DNA of 64,000 nt from assembly GCA_905221605.1 (NCBI GenBank), contig CAJNDS010000635.1, positions 681,528 to 745,527 on the forward strand, written 5' to 3'. Position numbers and translations under genes: made by a program. This document shows positions 50,874-61,799 of this stretch, piece by piece. Numbering within the stretch: position 1 is the first letter of the stretch; every line of letters starts with the position of its first letter. The notes below the pieces were generated by a model, which did not search any database, was not told the origin of the DNA, and saw nothing but the letters and a program-made list of their open reading frames with translations. This stretch comes from Symbiodinium natans (taxonomy: Eukaryota; Sar; Dinophyceae; Suessiales; Symbiodiniaceae).

Positions 50874-53800
50874 CGACGACGAAAACGAAACCCTCAACAC
50901 TACTTAAAGTCCTTGAACCTCTAATCCATAAACCCTCTTTAACCCCAAACCCTGAGACCTAAACCAAACCCTGAGCCCTAAAACCCAAAAACTCTCAACC
51001 CCAAAGGAACCCCCCCCAGCCACCTTTTGCTGCTGCTCCCGGAGCTCCAGGCGGTCGGCTTCCAGCCGGCGCGCCTAGCAAGAGTTGGAGCCTTAAGGCA
51101 TTGGGAGCTTGGGGTCTTCAGGGATTTAGGGATTTAGGGTTCAAGGGCTTAGGGCTCTAGGACTGCAGGACTAGGTCTCGCGAAAGATTCGTGACGCCCC
51201 GAGGCTCCTCCACGAGGGCATCGAGGGCGCCCTCCTTCTCCATCTCGCTTCGCTCCCGGTCCTGGCGTATTGAAGCTCCAAGGCTCCGCAGAAAACGGTG
51301 TTTGGGGCTTAGAAGTGTTTTGGGTTGAGGGGTGAGGGCTTGGAGGGCTTTGGCTTCAGGAAAGGCCCAGGGGTACCTTCATAAAGGCATGCGGGGCATC
51401 TTCAAAGGGGCACTTGGCAGCGACACCTGCTTCTCCAGCAGCTGACGTGCCCGAACCTGTGCGTCGGGCTTTGGGGTTTCGGGCCTGAGGTTTGGGGCTT
51501 AGGTTTACTTGCATCCTTCTCAAGTACCGCTTTGGTACCTCTTTGGTGATACGTTCACCCCTCAAGCCCATTTACGATCTGTGCTGTGGGTTTGAAGGCT
51601 GGTCCGACGTGGGTTGATCTAAAGATATTGCAGGCAGACGAGGGTCCGTGCGGTAGCTTTCGGGGGTTCGGGTTTTCGGCATTGAAGCCGCCAACCTAAC
51701 CGCTGAACTTCAGCAGTTCAGTCCGGACCCTCAGTCCTAAACCCTTTCAACCCGCATGTCCATCCTAAACCCTAGAACTTGAGCCCTGAAACCTTTCAAA
51801 GCCTCAATCCAAAAAACATGTTGCGCCCTAAGCCCCAAGCAACCAAGCTCAAGGGAGGCTTCCGGAACCTTGGCCCCCAATGTCTCCGAAAACACCGGTG
51901 TCTCCTTGCACTAGCTAGGTCGAATTAGGGTTGAGGCGTTTAGGGGTTTAGGGGCTCAGGGTTGAGAGTTTGAGGGTTTAAGGGTTTGTGCCTCAAACAG
52001 CATGTTAGGCATTCAGGGTGCTGGAGGGCCTCAGTCTGGCCTGCTTTCCTTGAAGGGTGTTCACTACTGGGGATGACATTGGTAGCTAAACAACCCCAAA
52101 ACCCTAAACCCAATGATTCAGACCCCACATTCTTGCCCGTGTATTTCGTGCCTTGTTCACCTGAGCAGCTTGCAGCTTCTCCTGCTCATCGCGCAGCCGG
52201 AAGATGCAATGGGATTGGACCATTGAGGTTCTGGGCGTGGAGAGGGTTCACTCGGGGCTTAGATGGGATGAGGTGTGAAGGTTGGAGCTCGGGGCAAAAA
52301 CATCAGCCTGCATCAGCCTGCTCCCAGCGCCCCCCCCCCCCCCACCCAAGTCTGCACGCATTCAAGGCCTGAAGGTACCTCACCTTAATGGGAGTACAGC
52401 TAAAGCCCGAAACTCCCAAAAAGGCGTTAAACTGAAAAACCCTGCCCACACTGGGCACAATCCCTTGGGTCGGGTTTAGGTTTGGGGTTTATCAGGTTTG
52501 GGGGTTTGGGGGTTTGGGGGTTTGGGATTTAGGGTTTAGGGTTTAGGGTTTAGGGTTTAGGGTTCGAGTTTGCGATCTAAACCCTGGACTGGAAATGCCC
52601 CTGCCGTGCCTTGAGGGCTCGCAGCTCCTCGGATGCGTTGCACACCTGCTGGCGGACCACCTCCTTGCGGACCTCGCCATGGGCGGGCTTCCAAAAGAAG
52701 AGCGTTTACCTCGAAGGCCTTCCCAAGAAGGCCCCTCCGGCGACAATAAGCACACATGTCACATTAAATGTCCCAAGGGCCTACCAAGTTGTTCTATGAG
52801 CATTCTCATGCTGGCAGCGGCACCTTCTCAAACCGACACGGGCTCCGGCCTGCTGGGCCTTCCGCTTCGCGAGCTCCTCGGCCAGGAGCCTCGGAAACAC
52901 TAAAGGCTCAGGGTTTAGGGTTTAGGGTTTAGGCTTTAGGGTTTTAGGGTTTAGGGTTTAGGGTTTTTCGGGTCTAGGGCTTGGGGTTCAGTGAAGGATG
53001 AGGGGCCTTGGGGGGAGGGTTTAGGGCCGGAAGGCCTTTGGAGGCTTCAGGGCCTCACGGCTTTTGGGGTTTGGTGCCTTCCAGGCCTTCGGAACCTTCA
53101 AGCCTTTGAGGGAGCTGGGAGGCCTTGGGGACCAGAAGCCCTAACTCCAAAGGCCAAAACGGCGTGGTCCGACACACGAGGGGAGGGTACGTTTTTTTCG
53201 GGGGGAAGCCGTCACGTTTCTAAGAAGCCCTACTTGAAGAAGGTATGATCTAAACGAACCCCGCGCAGGTCCATCTCCGGGGAGGCGGCTCCTCGAACTC
53301 AGAGATCTGCTTTCGGTTCTCCTTTTCCTGCCCAGTGCTTGGCGCGAGGCTTCGGGGGACGTAGGGCTGGGATGACCTGGGGCTTGCGACGTGGGCTCCT
53401 GGCCGCTTAGAGAGAGTTTAGGGCTCAGGGTTTGCTTAGCGTTCCCCCCTCTAGGCCCTAGTAAGGTACAAACCTGCCCCACACTGGAAACCTTAAGCCT
53501 AGAAGTCCTGAACCCCAAACCCTAAACCCTGAACCCCTGAACCCCTGAACCCCTGAACCCGAAACCCTACACCCCAGCAGGGTTTTGGACGAGGGTTTTC
53601 GGCCTGCTCCGCTTTGACGTAGAGGAAGTCAAAGAGGCGCTCCTGCCTGCGGTCGAATGGCTTGAGGTTGATGATAGAAAGGGTTTAGGCTTTAGAGTTT
53701 AGGGTTTAGGGCTTAGGGTTTAGGGGCTTAGGGGCTTAGGGGCTTAGGGGTTTAGGGTTTAGGGTTTAGGGTTTAGGGTTTAGGCTTGATGGGGGCCTAT

Positions 53801-54549
53801 TTGATGAGAATGGGTAGTTGGGGTCGTTTAGAAGTTAGGGAAGTATGTTGGGCAATTTTATTCTGCTGTTACATTTCGCACGGTTTAGGGCTTGCTGCTT
53901 CCCGCAAAGTACCCCTTATTGCGGGACCGACGGGTACCTTAATGCGGGCATTGAGGGCATCCAAAATGAGAGGAGGCAAGATGGGAGTCCCAAGCAAGGA
54001 ACCTACGGAAAGGATCGTAGGTATACAGAGAGTCAATTTTCTACACGTACGTGTAAAACAAACAAATTCTGAGTAACTATGCAATATGCCGAAAATCAAA
54101 AAAGAACACAGGTACAAGGGTCCCGGGATTATGTTGGGACCAGTCCGGCCCAAGCTCGAAAGCCCTCAGCCCGGAAACCCTAACATCCGCCGCTCCCAAC
54201 AAGCCCGAACCTTTGCGCAGATTGGAGGCCCCCGCCACGCCTTTCATCGGACTCCATCCGCTGTCTCCGCATTGCCTGCAGCGGGCAGGAAGGGAGGGCG
54301 GGGGCGCTTCAAAGCCCCCAAAAGGGAAGCCACATAAACTATCCCAATGGCCTGCCTGGCGTAGTACTAGGATCTTGGTTGGGTTTTGAGTCTTGGAACG
54401 TTCAGTGTTCCTATTAGGGCCCGGGCTAAGCCGCCTTAAACCCTAGACCCCAAACCCTCAAAACACAAAGCACCTCAAACGTCTGTTTGGAGACCCTGCC
54501 CAGTGCCCTCATTCGACTCTTGACCTGGGAGCCGATTTTGTCCGCCACG
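43355..54549 (-). CDS. MNS1-like: MNS1-like ciliary coiled-coil protein, N-terminal and central exons
   Basis: Twenty-four exons join in phase: 54549-54507, 54275-54241, 53646-53604, 53327-53290, 52889-52850, 52672-52610, 52181-52161, 51456-51427, 51261-51196, 51074-51024, 49508-49473, 49144-49109, 48695-48657, 48445-48396, 47905-47867, 47723-47675, 47172-47149, 46659-46598, 46083-46044, 45778-45707, 45177-45124, 44452-44405, 43980-43933 and 43396-43355. All encode Glu/Arg/Gln/Lys-rich helix. Landmarks are VRKEVVRQQVCNASEELRAL, EVVAKVMEEDWRDLVA and EQDERQALMEQFAE, in the order seen in MNS1 (compare RQQVRENSIELREL, DEIVRKIYEED, AKFAEDDR). Donors are mostly GC, some GT, few GA; acceptors are AG, nearly always AG|G. 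The 5' exons were not found. If the last donor is not used, the frame runs to TAG at 43315-43313. Confidence 0.8.
43800..43910. repeat. TTTAGGG array
   Basis: About fifteen TTTAGGG heptamers end only 22 nt before the MNS1-like exon at 43933-43980, within the following intron. Confidence 0.9.
44005..44110. repeat. TTTAGGG array with variants
   Basis: Thirteen or so heptamers with TTTCGGG, TGTAGGG and TTCAGGG variants lie immediately upstream (minus sense) of the MNS1-like exon at 43980, in its preceding intron. Confidence 0.85.
44776..44805. repeat. GT/AT dinucleotide repeat
   Basis: A (GT)8 run passes straight into (AT)6, in an MNS1-like intron. Confidence 0.95.
46829..46897. repeat. AAT-rich microsatellite
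   Basis: A run of nine A followed by interrupted (AAT)n, in an MNS1-like intron. The nearby frames on both strands are artefacts of it. Confidence 0.9.
48217..48241. repeat. CA dinucleotide repeat
   Basis: About twelve CA units in an MNS1-like intron. Confidence 0.95.
49510..51023. other. Long MNS1-like intron without recognised exon
   Basis: The two flanking exons (51074-51024 and 49508-49473) join directly in phase 0. The plus frame at 49761-50396 is long but shows no motif or coding signature I recognise. A hexamer minisatellite is at 50736-50883. Confidence 0.4.
50736..50883. repeat. GAGGAC/GAGCAC hexamer minisatellite
   Basis: About 24 hexamers of GAGGAC, GAGCAC and GACGAC. Frames such as RGRGRGR and LVLVLVL are artefacts. 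Confidence 0.95.
52520..52566. repeat. Short TTTAGGG array
   Basis: Five to six TTTAGGG heptamers after a TTTGGGGG run, between two MNS1-like exons. Confidence 0.85.
53690..53785. repeat. TTTAGGG / TTAGGGG array
   Basis: Telomere-like units in three variants within the MNS1-like intron between exons 54241 and 53646. Confidence 0.85.
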
Positions 54550-54599
54550 CTCGGAGAGGCCCACACGGACCGAACGCAGCGGATTAAGAGTCGAGAGCC

Positions 54600-55750
54600 T
54601 GCAAAGGTGTGCGGTAGCCCAACGAATCGCATGCGCATCTCTCATGCCTGCTTGCTTATGGAAGGCGTTAGTACTGTGGCTCAGGCGAACCGCCCTAAAC
54701 CGCCAGATGCAGGGCTCTCAAGACGCAGCGACTTCGCCACACCTCGCAGGCCCTAAAGACGAAAGAGGATTGGGATTTCGGGTTTGTAGGGTTTAGGCTT
54801 CAGGGCCTTAGGCTACGGTTTTTGGCAACCTCAGGTCGATTCAATGTCTTCCTAGGAGTGGTCCCTTAGGGCCTTAGGGATCACCTCATCAACGCTGAAG
54901 CCTGAAGCCCAAGAGCCCGCGAGGCCCTGTTAAAGCAGTATCGCCTTCCGGCGAGACGCTGAAAAATGGACGCGCGAAGCTTCCTGACAATGTGGCCCCC
55001 TCCCTCACCCGGCCTCCAAAAAAAGACTTGATTCTTTAGAGGGCTGCAAGGTGCTGATCACCCTTTTTAGCTACAAAGCCGAAACCTCAGTCTCATAATT
55101 CACCAAGCATTAACACCACGACATGGGTCACCTGCTAATTGACATGTAAACCCTTAGTCCTTCCTTGACTAGTGTTCTTTCCTCATCCTTTTCGCCAGTA
55201 CTTGGAATTAGGGCTTAGCGTATAGAATGGCTCGCTTGCAGCGATGAGGCTTTGGCAGAGGTAAGCCTGTCAACTCTGACTCCCTAAAAAGGGGGCGGGG
55301 TCACGGCGGGAGAGGCGTGGGGCGACCACAGCCGAACGTGGGGGCGCAGCGGCCTCGTTTGAGGCGTGACGCCTGTGCCCGTGCTCAAACTCCAGCACTT
55401 TGGCACGCTTCGGCTCTCGCTGTAGAACATCTGATCTCTGCATAGAGGTTTGGGGGCGAAATGAAGGCCATTACAACTGTTTGGTGGAGCCAATAGCTGC
55501 AATTGCTTGGTCAAGCTGGTAGACATTAGCGTGGCATGCGCATGTTGGCATGGCCGGCCAGTGCCGCAATGAAAGTCACCTAGTCCGGCGAACCTTCGGG
55601 CAACGAGCTACGCTTCGAATTGCACAGGACTGGGTTTGGCCCTTGAAACCCTCTGAACAACAGTCAGGGCTGAGGTTTTGGGGGCTCATTCCATAGAAGG
55701 ATCCTCCTTTGACCCAATTCGGAGAAGACAACGCATCATAACGCATCCCA
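54600..55750. other. Intergenic or 5' region of the MNS1-like gene
   Basis: This lies between the stop of the thrombospondin-repeat gene (55758) and the first MNS1-like exon found (54549). The missing 5' exons and the start should be here. I see scattered telomere-like words but no exon I can join, nor any promoter element. Confidence 0.4.
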
Positions 55751-55757
55751 AGGGCCC

Positions 55758-58700
55758 TCAGATCAGGCCGTAGGCGAGCAGCGCGGCCATGGGAAGCAGC
55801 ACACTCCGTCCCAGGCTGTCGTTCGTCTGCACGAGCGCCGTCACGCCAAGCTTCTTGTCCTGACCGGCAGGCCGAAGTGGTGGCCCGTTTAGAGATTCCT
55901 GACAAACTAAGGAGCCTTGTCGTCAGGTTCCAACAAACTGACGCCAATTTTGGTTCCCAAGTCTACAATGCGAATCCTACAGTTGCATTTTAGAGCCGAT
56001 TGCATAAGCAGAACCCCAAGGAATCCCGAACCCCAAAGCCGAAAAGCCCCATCTCCCCAAACACAAGCAACCGTGAACGTCCAAAGGTCCTACCACCCCA
56101 GCACCAACCCAAAGCCTTGAGCCCACTTTAGCCCATCCCCCTTTACCGACTTGGGGTTTAAGGTTTAGGGGGGTTTTGGGGGGGAAAAACAGCGCGACAC
56201 AGAGACTCAGAGAGACGCAGAGACAGAGAGACAGAGAGACAGAGAAACAGAGAAACAGAGAGACAGAGAGACAGAGAGACAGAGAGACAGAGAGACAGAG
56301 AGGCAGAGAGGCAGAGAGAGAGAGAGAGAGAGACAGAGACACAGAGAGACAGAGAGAGAGAGAGAGACCGAGACACGGAGACACGGAGACACGGAGACAC
56401 GGAGGCACAGAGGCACAGAGACACAGAGGCACAGAGACACAGAGGCACAGAGAGAAAGCGGCCTGCGGAGCGCCATCGCCCTTGACGCACCAGGCCCACG
56501 CGCCTTGGGCCCCCTGCGGTTCGCAAGTGCTTAAGGGATCTTGGGGGGTTCAGGGGTTAAGGCTTAAGGGATTAACGGCCCAATATTCCATCATACCAAC
56601 ATTCCGACGATCCATGCCCTTAGGTCCTTAGGGTCGAACACTACAACTTTGCGGATTTCTCCACGAGGCCATAAGCCCTGGTGTGACTGTGATGAGACTT
56701 ACAAAAGTTTCAATGTGTGGCCAGGCCAGGTGACAAACGCAGGACCAATGCCCACCCGAAATCCTCCTGAAAGGAATCCCATAAACCGGTAGCCCCCGGC
56801 AAACCCCTATACAAATCATGGGCCATTGCACAGACTACCCTCAGCTTAGTTTGCACCATTCCAAACCCTAAGCCCTCCAATTAGGGGCTGAGTGCCTAAA
56901 CCCTTTAAACCCTAAACCCCGGGTTGCTGCGAGATTGGGGGCTTGGGATTGGGGACTAGAGGTTACAGAGTTTACGGTGTTGCATTGTTTTGCAGTGTTG
57001 TATAGGGCTGTACAGGGCTTATTGGGTTGATAGGGTTTAACGGGATAGCCGGGCTTGGGGTATAGCCCAAGTGCCTCCATGCCCGATGTGCAGCCATAGG
57101 CCACGAGGCACCACCTCGAGTGCGGCAAAACTGTTGGATCTCAGGGTTTTCAAACTCACAAGGATTGATTTAGGGATCAGGGCTTAGGGGTGTGAGGATT
57201 CGGAGTTTGGGCGTTAAAAAATGGTTGGGGCGTACGGGTTCGAGGGGTTTAGGGTTGTAGGCTTGGCTTTGGTTCAGGATGTCAGGTTTAACCAGGGCCT
57301 CCAAATACCCAAGTAGATATTATCTGTGGCAGGTGCCCCCTAAACCCCAAAGTTCCAAAGCCTCAACCCTCAATACACCGATCTACACAGTATGCTGTGG
57401 AACTTGACGCAACCAGTCTCTCCAAAACTGCTGTTTCTCGCAATCTGCTACGTCGGACTCGAAGCACCACAGGCCACCACACAAATCTACACAGCTCGCT
57501 GTGGAACCTGACACAACCTGTGTCTCAAAAAATCGCTGCTCTGGCAATCTGCTGGGTCGGACTCTCGAAACACCACACGACACCACACAGGACACCCTTC
57601 ACCCACAAAGTAGCGGGAGTCCAATGTTGGGGTTGACAAGTCCTGCACATCCCTAAGCTCCTAAGAATTCCTTTGCTTCAGATTTGAGGTTTGTAGGTTC
57701 AGGGGTTTTTGGGTTCTAATTAGGGTTTATAGGGCCAGGCCAAAAGTACCCTGCACACTCATCTCCCCAGCCGCGGGGCGGGGGCGAGAGGCTCTTGTGG
57801 TTGGCGCAGCCGGCCGTGACGCCCGCGCCCGCCACGCAGCTGCAGCCCTCGGGCGCGGCGTAGTCAGCCACGGGGGTCAGGAAGACCTCGGCTCTCCCCT
57901 ATGCAGAGCTTTCAAAAACTCCTGCAAGAGTGTGCAAAAAAAGCATCCCTTCTCTGGTTCGAGGTCATTCCGGAGGTTGAAGGTTGCAAAAGCTTGGGTG
58001 CGCTGGCTTGGGTTTGAGGTTTTGGGGGTTTGGGGCTTGGGGTTTGCCAAAAGCACCCTGTCAAACCTGAACACTACCAGTCTTTAAAAAGCCCGCTCAG
58101 GTTTAGCGATTGAAGGTTTAAGCAAAGCCAAGCAGCAGTTCCAGACGCCTGCACGGCCATGGTGTCCAGCTGCTCCTGCTTCGAAGGCTCGGGAAAACAG
58201 CGGAAAGCCCAAAGGCGCATTAAATTTGAGACACCGATTCGGGCCCCTAAAGTTTTCGGAGAGCCAAAGCCGTGTTAAACTTGAAACACAGATTCGGGCC
58301 ACAAAGCCCCTCGGAGAGCCAATGCGTGTTCAACTTGAAACAAACACACTTTGAGTTCCCAAACTCCCCTTGGGTCCACAAATTCTCGAAACCAACAAAC
58401 CCTCAACTTCCTCCTCGTTCCCTCTAGTTACGCTCCAAACTTCTTAAACCCTAAGCCCAAAACCCTAAACCATAAACCCAAAATCTTAATCTCCAAACCT
58501 CTCGATTAACCCTAAACCCTAAACCCTAAACCCCAAACCCCAAACCCTAAACCCTAAACCCTAAATTTTTTGGGGGGTGGCTTGGCACCTGGTCCATGTC
58601 ACGGGTGGCGCGGGACTCGACTTGGGCACCGGAAGCCTCAGAGCAAAGAACCGGGAGGCGCTTTATTTAATAGGGTTTAGGGTTTAGGGTTCAGGGGTTT

Positions 58701-60791
58701 AGGATTTGGGGTTTAGGAGTTGGGGTTTAGGGTTTGGGGTTTGGGGTTTGGGGTTTGGGGTTTGGGGTTTGGGGTTTGGGGTTTGGGGTTTGGGGTTTGG
58801 GGTTTGGGGTTTGGGGTTTGGGCTTTAGGGCCCTGGAAAGGTGGAGACCTATAGAGCCCCTCTAAAGCGCCCGAAAGCCCTCCAACCCTACAAACCCTCC
58901 ACCTGGGAGGCCCAAAAAACCCCCAAACCCTGAAAACGCTAAACTTAAACCCCAACACCCCAAACCCTAAACCCAAAGGAGCCTAAACCCAAACTGTTGT
59001 TGTGGAAGTTTGAAGATTCAGAGCTTCAGAGCTTAAACCTCGACCAAAAGGCCCCGAACCTAAGATCCTGGCCATGCAAAACAGTCGACCACTTTACATG
59101 GTTTGGCTAATAGTTCTGGGTCAGGGCCACGTCTAAGGTTTGATGAATCCATCGGAAGTACCATGATGGTCTGGATGGAAGCAGGCCAGCTATAGGTTGC
59201 GTCCCGCATCTTCGTCTCCACTTCCTGCTTTGCTTTCACAAGGGTGTGCGGGTTAATGGGTCACGTGTGCTCTCTTAGCTTTTCACATCCCTGAAGGGCT
59301 CCTGCACAGCCATGGAGGCAGCTCTTTCATCTGGTTTTCGCGCGCCAACCACCACGAAGTCTACCTGATACGAATGCACGATTGAAGTTCAATACATTTT
59401 CCATATATGATAAGTTCGGCACAATTCGCTCACTCAGCAGGCAGCTACAGCTGATGGGCCAGCAAAACTTCCAGAAGTCCCACTGCTGACTCTAGCATCA
59501 TGAAAAACGTCAAACCTGCTGAATAAGGAAAAACATCAGGGTTTTGTGTGGGAAGTGGCAAGCCGAGCCGCGACGATGGATCCTTGAGAGATCTCTCGTA
59601 CCTCAGAATGGCGAAACTCGCAGCCACAAGGGACAACGACTGCTACTGACACAAACAAGCGCTACTAGTTTCATCAATGTGGGTCTAGTTTGCAAGCGTC
59701 AGAAGCCGAGCCGCAATGACGCGGTCTTCCGAAATGCCAGCCGCCTCCGCCACACCAGTTTTGAAACTTGACCGGAAGCCGTCAATGTCGCGGCTGGCTT
59801 CCTCAAAGTTAGCGGGAATGCGGACCCTCACCTCCACAACCGACGCACGTGCGCTGCTCGGCGACACGGAGGGGCTTGGGGTTGGAGAGGGAGAAGGGCT
59901 GGTGCCGGACACGGCGGTGGTCACGGTGGTCGTGGTGGTGGGGGTGGTCGTGGCAGGCGTAGGGCTCGGTGTTGGCGTCGGAGTGGGTGTGGGGGTCGGC
60001 CGGGGTGTGGGTGCAGGGCAGTTCGAGAAGGCACAGGCCTCGGACTCTACAAAGGGCTGGCACTCACCGCCGCGGGTGCGCATGCGAGTGGCAGCTCCGC
60101 ACGTGGGGGTGCATGGGCCCCAGGGCTGCCAGGTGCCACACTGCAGGGAGGACGCAGAGTTGGGACAAGCCTCCACACCACAAGCCTCGGAGTCAACGGT
60201 GGAGCTACACCCCGACCCTGAGCGAGAGCGGGAGCGCGTCCCTCCATCGCAGCTCGCGCTGCAGGCGGACCAGTCGCTCCACACACCACAGCTTGGAGGA
60301 GGCGGGGCCGGGACTGGGCATGCTGTCTGGCTGCAAGCCCCGGATTCCGTGAAAGATTGGCAAGCACCTGTCCGCGACCTTGAACGAGCTCCGCCACCAC
60401 AGCTGGCCGAGCACGTGCCCCACTGTGTCCAATCCTCACAGATGCACTGCGTGACAAAGCAGGAATCTGACTCGGAGAACGGCGCACAGCCGCCTCCACG
60501 AGATCGCATGCGGGTGCCGGTGCCACAGGTTGCGGAGCACGAGCCCCAATTTGCCCACGTGCCGCAGCTGGGCGGAGGAGGTGGCGGGGGTGGTGGGGGC
60601 GGTGTTGGGGTTGGGGTTGGGGTCGGACTGGGGCTGGGCATCATGGGTGGCGGCGGCGAAGGACTCGACCAACCCCAAGCTGCACGCGCGAAGGGATGCC
60701 CGAGAAGTTCTGCCATCATCTTGGAGCCACCATCCATGACCAGCATGCCAGCTATGGCGGACAAGACTGCTCCATGTGAAAGGGAAGGCAT
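55758..60791 (-). CDS. Secreted thrombospondin type-1 repeat protein, probably membrane- or GPI-anchored
   Basis: Exon 1 (60791-59694) encodes 366 residues: a weakly hydrophobic start, a Pro-rich stretch (42-74), then four thrombospondin type-1 repeats at about 76-116, 118-158, 167-209 and 218-258. Each repeat has WxxW and CSxxC- or CTPTC-type motifs and six Cys; WxxW is a C-mannosylation site in known family members. A Pro/Thr/Ser stalk (259-313) and a small domain (VVEVRVRIPANFEE...) follow. Exons in matching phase: 58636-58589, 58175-58149, 57886-57764 (VFLTPVADYAAPEGCSC), 56513-56463 (GAQGAWAWCVKGDGAPQ) and 55859-55758, ending SVLLPMAALLAYGLI-stop. The hydrophobic end without a cytoplasmic tail suggests a GPI signal. 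A role in surface adhesion is inferred from the family. If exon 1 is not spliced it stops at 59685. Confidence 0.75.
56195..56460. repeat. ACAGAG microsatellite
   Basis: Imperfect (GAGACA)n shades into ACACGGAG and GGCACAGA. It lies in the intron between exons 56463 and 55859 and directly abuts the exon at 56463. The ORFs on both strands (RETERQR, SVSLSLC) are artefacts. Confidence 0.95.
57381..57585. repeat. Two-copy tandem duplication of about 100 nt
   Basis: The segments starting CGATCTACACAG and AAATCTACACAG share TGTGGAAC(T/C)TGAC and CAATCTGCT(A/G)(C/G)GTCGGACTC. They are diverged, and lie between thrombospondin-gene exons. Confidence 0.7.
58504..58566. repeat. CCCTAAA / CCCCAAA array
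   Basis: Eight or nine heptamers end 23 nt from the thrombospondin-gene exon at 58589. Confidence 0.85.
58675..58825. repeat. TTTAGGG then TTTGGGG array
   Basis: A few TTTAGGG units give way to thirteen perfect TTTGGGG heptamers (58731-58821), a homogenised variant block in a thrombospondin-gene intron. Minus-strand frames (NPKPQTP) are artefacts. Confidence 0.9.
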
Positions 60792-61293
60792 GGCAGCAGA
60801 CCTGCCAGCACTGGTGGCAAAGCCTGCTGAGCTCCTCCGGAGCTGCTACGCTTGAGGCAAAGGAATCCTTGGCAGACTTCTGAACCCCTCCTAAAAGTTA
60901 AACTTTTAGCCCCTTTATTGTAGTTATAAGGAAACCCAAAAAGTTAAAGTCCTAAGAGCCAACCAGAAGACAGCCAAGGGAAGTCACAAAAACACTCCAA
61001 TCGCATCTCATGATATCTCATGGTACATGAAGTTGAAGCAGGCGTGCAAGCTTTACATGGCATGTAGCATCAGGTGCAAACTGTCAGTGTGTCCCGGCCT
61101 CAACATGAAGATCCGATTCACCGTGTACTGCGTGCCGATTTTGCCTCGGGAACATGCTGAAACGTCACGAAAACCCCAAGCGTAGACTCTGAGCAGTCAT
61201 ACCGAAAAGTGCCGCAAGCCCAACCAAGCCCTGCAAACCTTCAAATACTCCCATGCAAAGCCCCATAAAGCCCCACGTCAATGCCAGCCAACC

Positions 61294-61745
61294 TCAGGAC
61301 CTCCCAGCCCCGCTAGGCTGAGCAGCAGGCTCTTTGAGCATCGTTCGCAGATCATCCTGGCGTTCCTGGAGGGTTTGGGATTTCGGGCTCAGGGGATAGG
61401 AGCTCCAGACTCGTAATGGGTCCCCAAACGTCAGAGGTACAACCTGAGGTTGTGCCGTAAGACCTTGCAGCAGCACCCCCCTTAACAAATTACACCGGAA
61501 GCCGCAAACACAAGGGCCGCTGATCCCCTCCCCATAAATCCAGCATATATCCAAAACAGTTACGCGAAAAGGGAGCGAACATTTTCCGAGCACCCTGAAC
61601 CCTGAAGCCTAACCTGACCTAAATCTCACCCTGATGCTCCTGAAACGTTGACCCTGAACAGCCCTACATGCCAGTTCGCCCAAATCCATCCAACGCGCAA
61701 AGCGCCTCGCGCAGGCGCTCACGCCGCTGGCGCTGCTGAACCATC
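61294..61745 (-). CDS. Last two exons of an unidentified charged helical protein
   Basis: Exon 61745-61706 (MVQQRQRRERLRE, GC donor) joins in phase 0 to the terminal exon 61365-61294 (ERQDDLRTMLKE, then PAAQPSGAGRS and TGA at 61296-61294). Acceptors are GGAG|G and TCCAG|G. The earlier exons lie upstream, perhaps beyond the window. Coiled-coil composition only; no family recognised. Confidence 0.5.
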
Positions 61746-61799
61746 CTCCAGGGGAGGTACGTAGGGCGGAGCTAGGGGGGGTTGGGGTCTTGGGTTTGA

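Noticed and set aside
59716-60855. 379-codon plus-strand frame opposite the thrombospondin gene
   Set aside because: It is an antisense shadow. The minus strand has the repeated Cys/Trp domains.
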